NCBI GenBank assembly: GCA_021850745.1
Contig: JAJZKX010000126.1
Coordinates: 1-6,045, forward strand
Origin: Thermoplasmata archaeon
Lineage (GTDB): Archaea; Thermoplasmatota; Thermoplasmata; Thermoplasmatales; Thermoplasmataceae
Direction: 5' to 3'
DNA: 6,045 nucleotides
The notes under the pieces are model-generated. The model was not told the origin of the DNA. It saw only the letters and a program-made list of their open reading frames with translations, and searched no databases. This document shows positions 6,021-6,045 of this stretch, piece after piece; positions within the stretch are counted from its first letter, which is position 1; each line of letters begins with the position of its first letter. Both the position numbers and the translations under genes were made by a program.

Positions 6021-6045
6021 CTCAGAATCGAAAGTTTTATTTCTT

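Noticed and set aside
5894..6045. A small RNA, tRNA or CRISPR repeat in the right-hand AT-rich region
   Set aside because: No cloverleaf, no repeated spacer-repeat pattern and no GC-rich structured stretch is visible; it reads as promoter DNA.

Overview
The window reads as archaeal DNA, most likely from the Thermoplasmata (Thermoplasmatales-like, acidophile-type). The pointers are a four-subunit ferredoxin-dependent pyruvate oxidoreductase in the archaeal order gamma-delta-alpha-beta, an archaeal TATA box in front of its first gene, strong Shine-Dalgarno sites inside operons but none at the first gene, frequent TTG/GTG starts, and an extracytoplasmic KdpC domain full of N-X-S/T sequons. The lineage is an inference from style; no marker gene is present.

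Left half, plus strand (1-2870): the 3' end of kdpA, then complete kdpB and kdpC. These encode the K+-pumping P-type ATPase that scavenges potassium at high affinity. KdpA is the channel-like subunit, KdpB the ATP-driven pump and KdpC the single-span stabilising subunit. The three genes are joined by 4-base stop/start overlaps (TTGA, GTGA), so they are surely one translationally coupled operon. No kdpD/kdpE-type regulator follows.

Middle (2871-2969): a 99-base gap between the two converging operons with several small inverted repeats, probably where both transcripts end.

Right half, minus strand (5893 down to 2970): porG, porD, porA, porB. Together they form pyruvate:ferredoxin oxidoreductase, which turns pyruvate and CoA into acetyl-CoA, CO2 and reduced ferredoxin. 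Gene junctions are an overlap of 4 bases or a gap of 1 base. The porA gene is broken into two frames at an A6 run (minus strand, 4369-4364). Removing one A, or a +1 ribosomal slip there, gives a normal 393-residue PorA.

Right edge (5894-6045): the por promoter, with a TATA box so close to the porG ATG that the mRNA is nearly leaderless, and a perfect 8-bp inverted repeat further upstream that looks like an operator.

I do not see an undescribed multi-gene system. Both operons are known families. The points worth a second look are the porA frame break, the glycosylation-site density of KdpC and the upstream palindrome.
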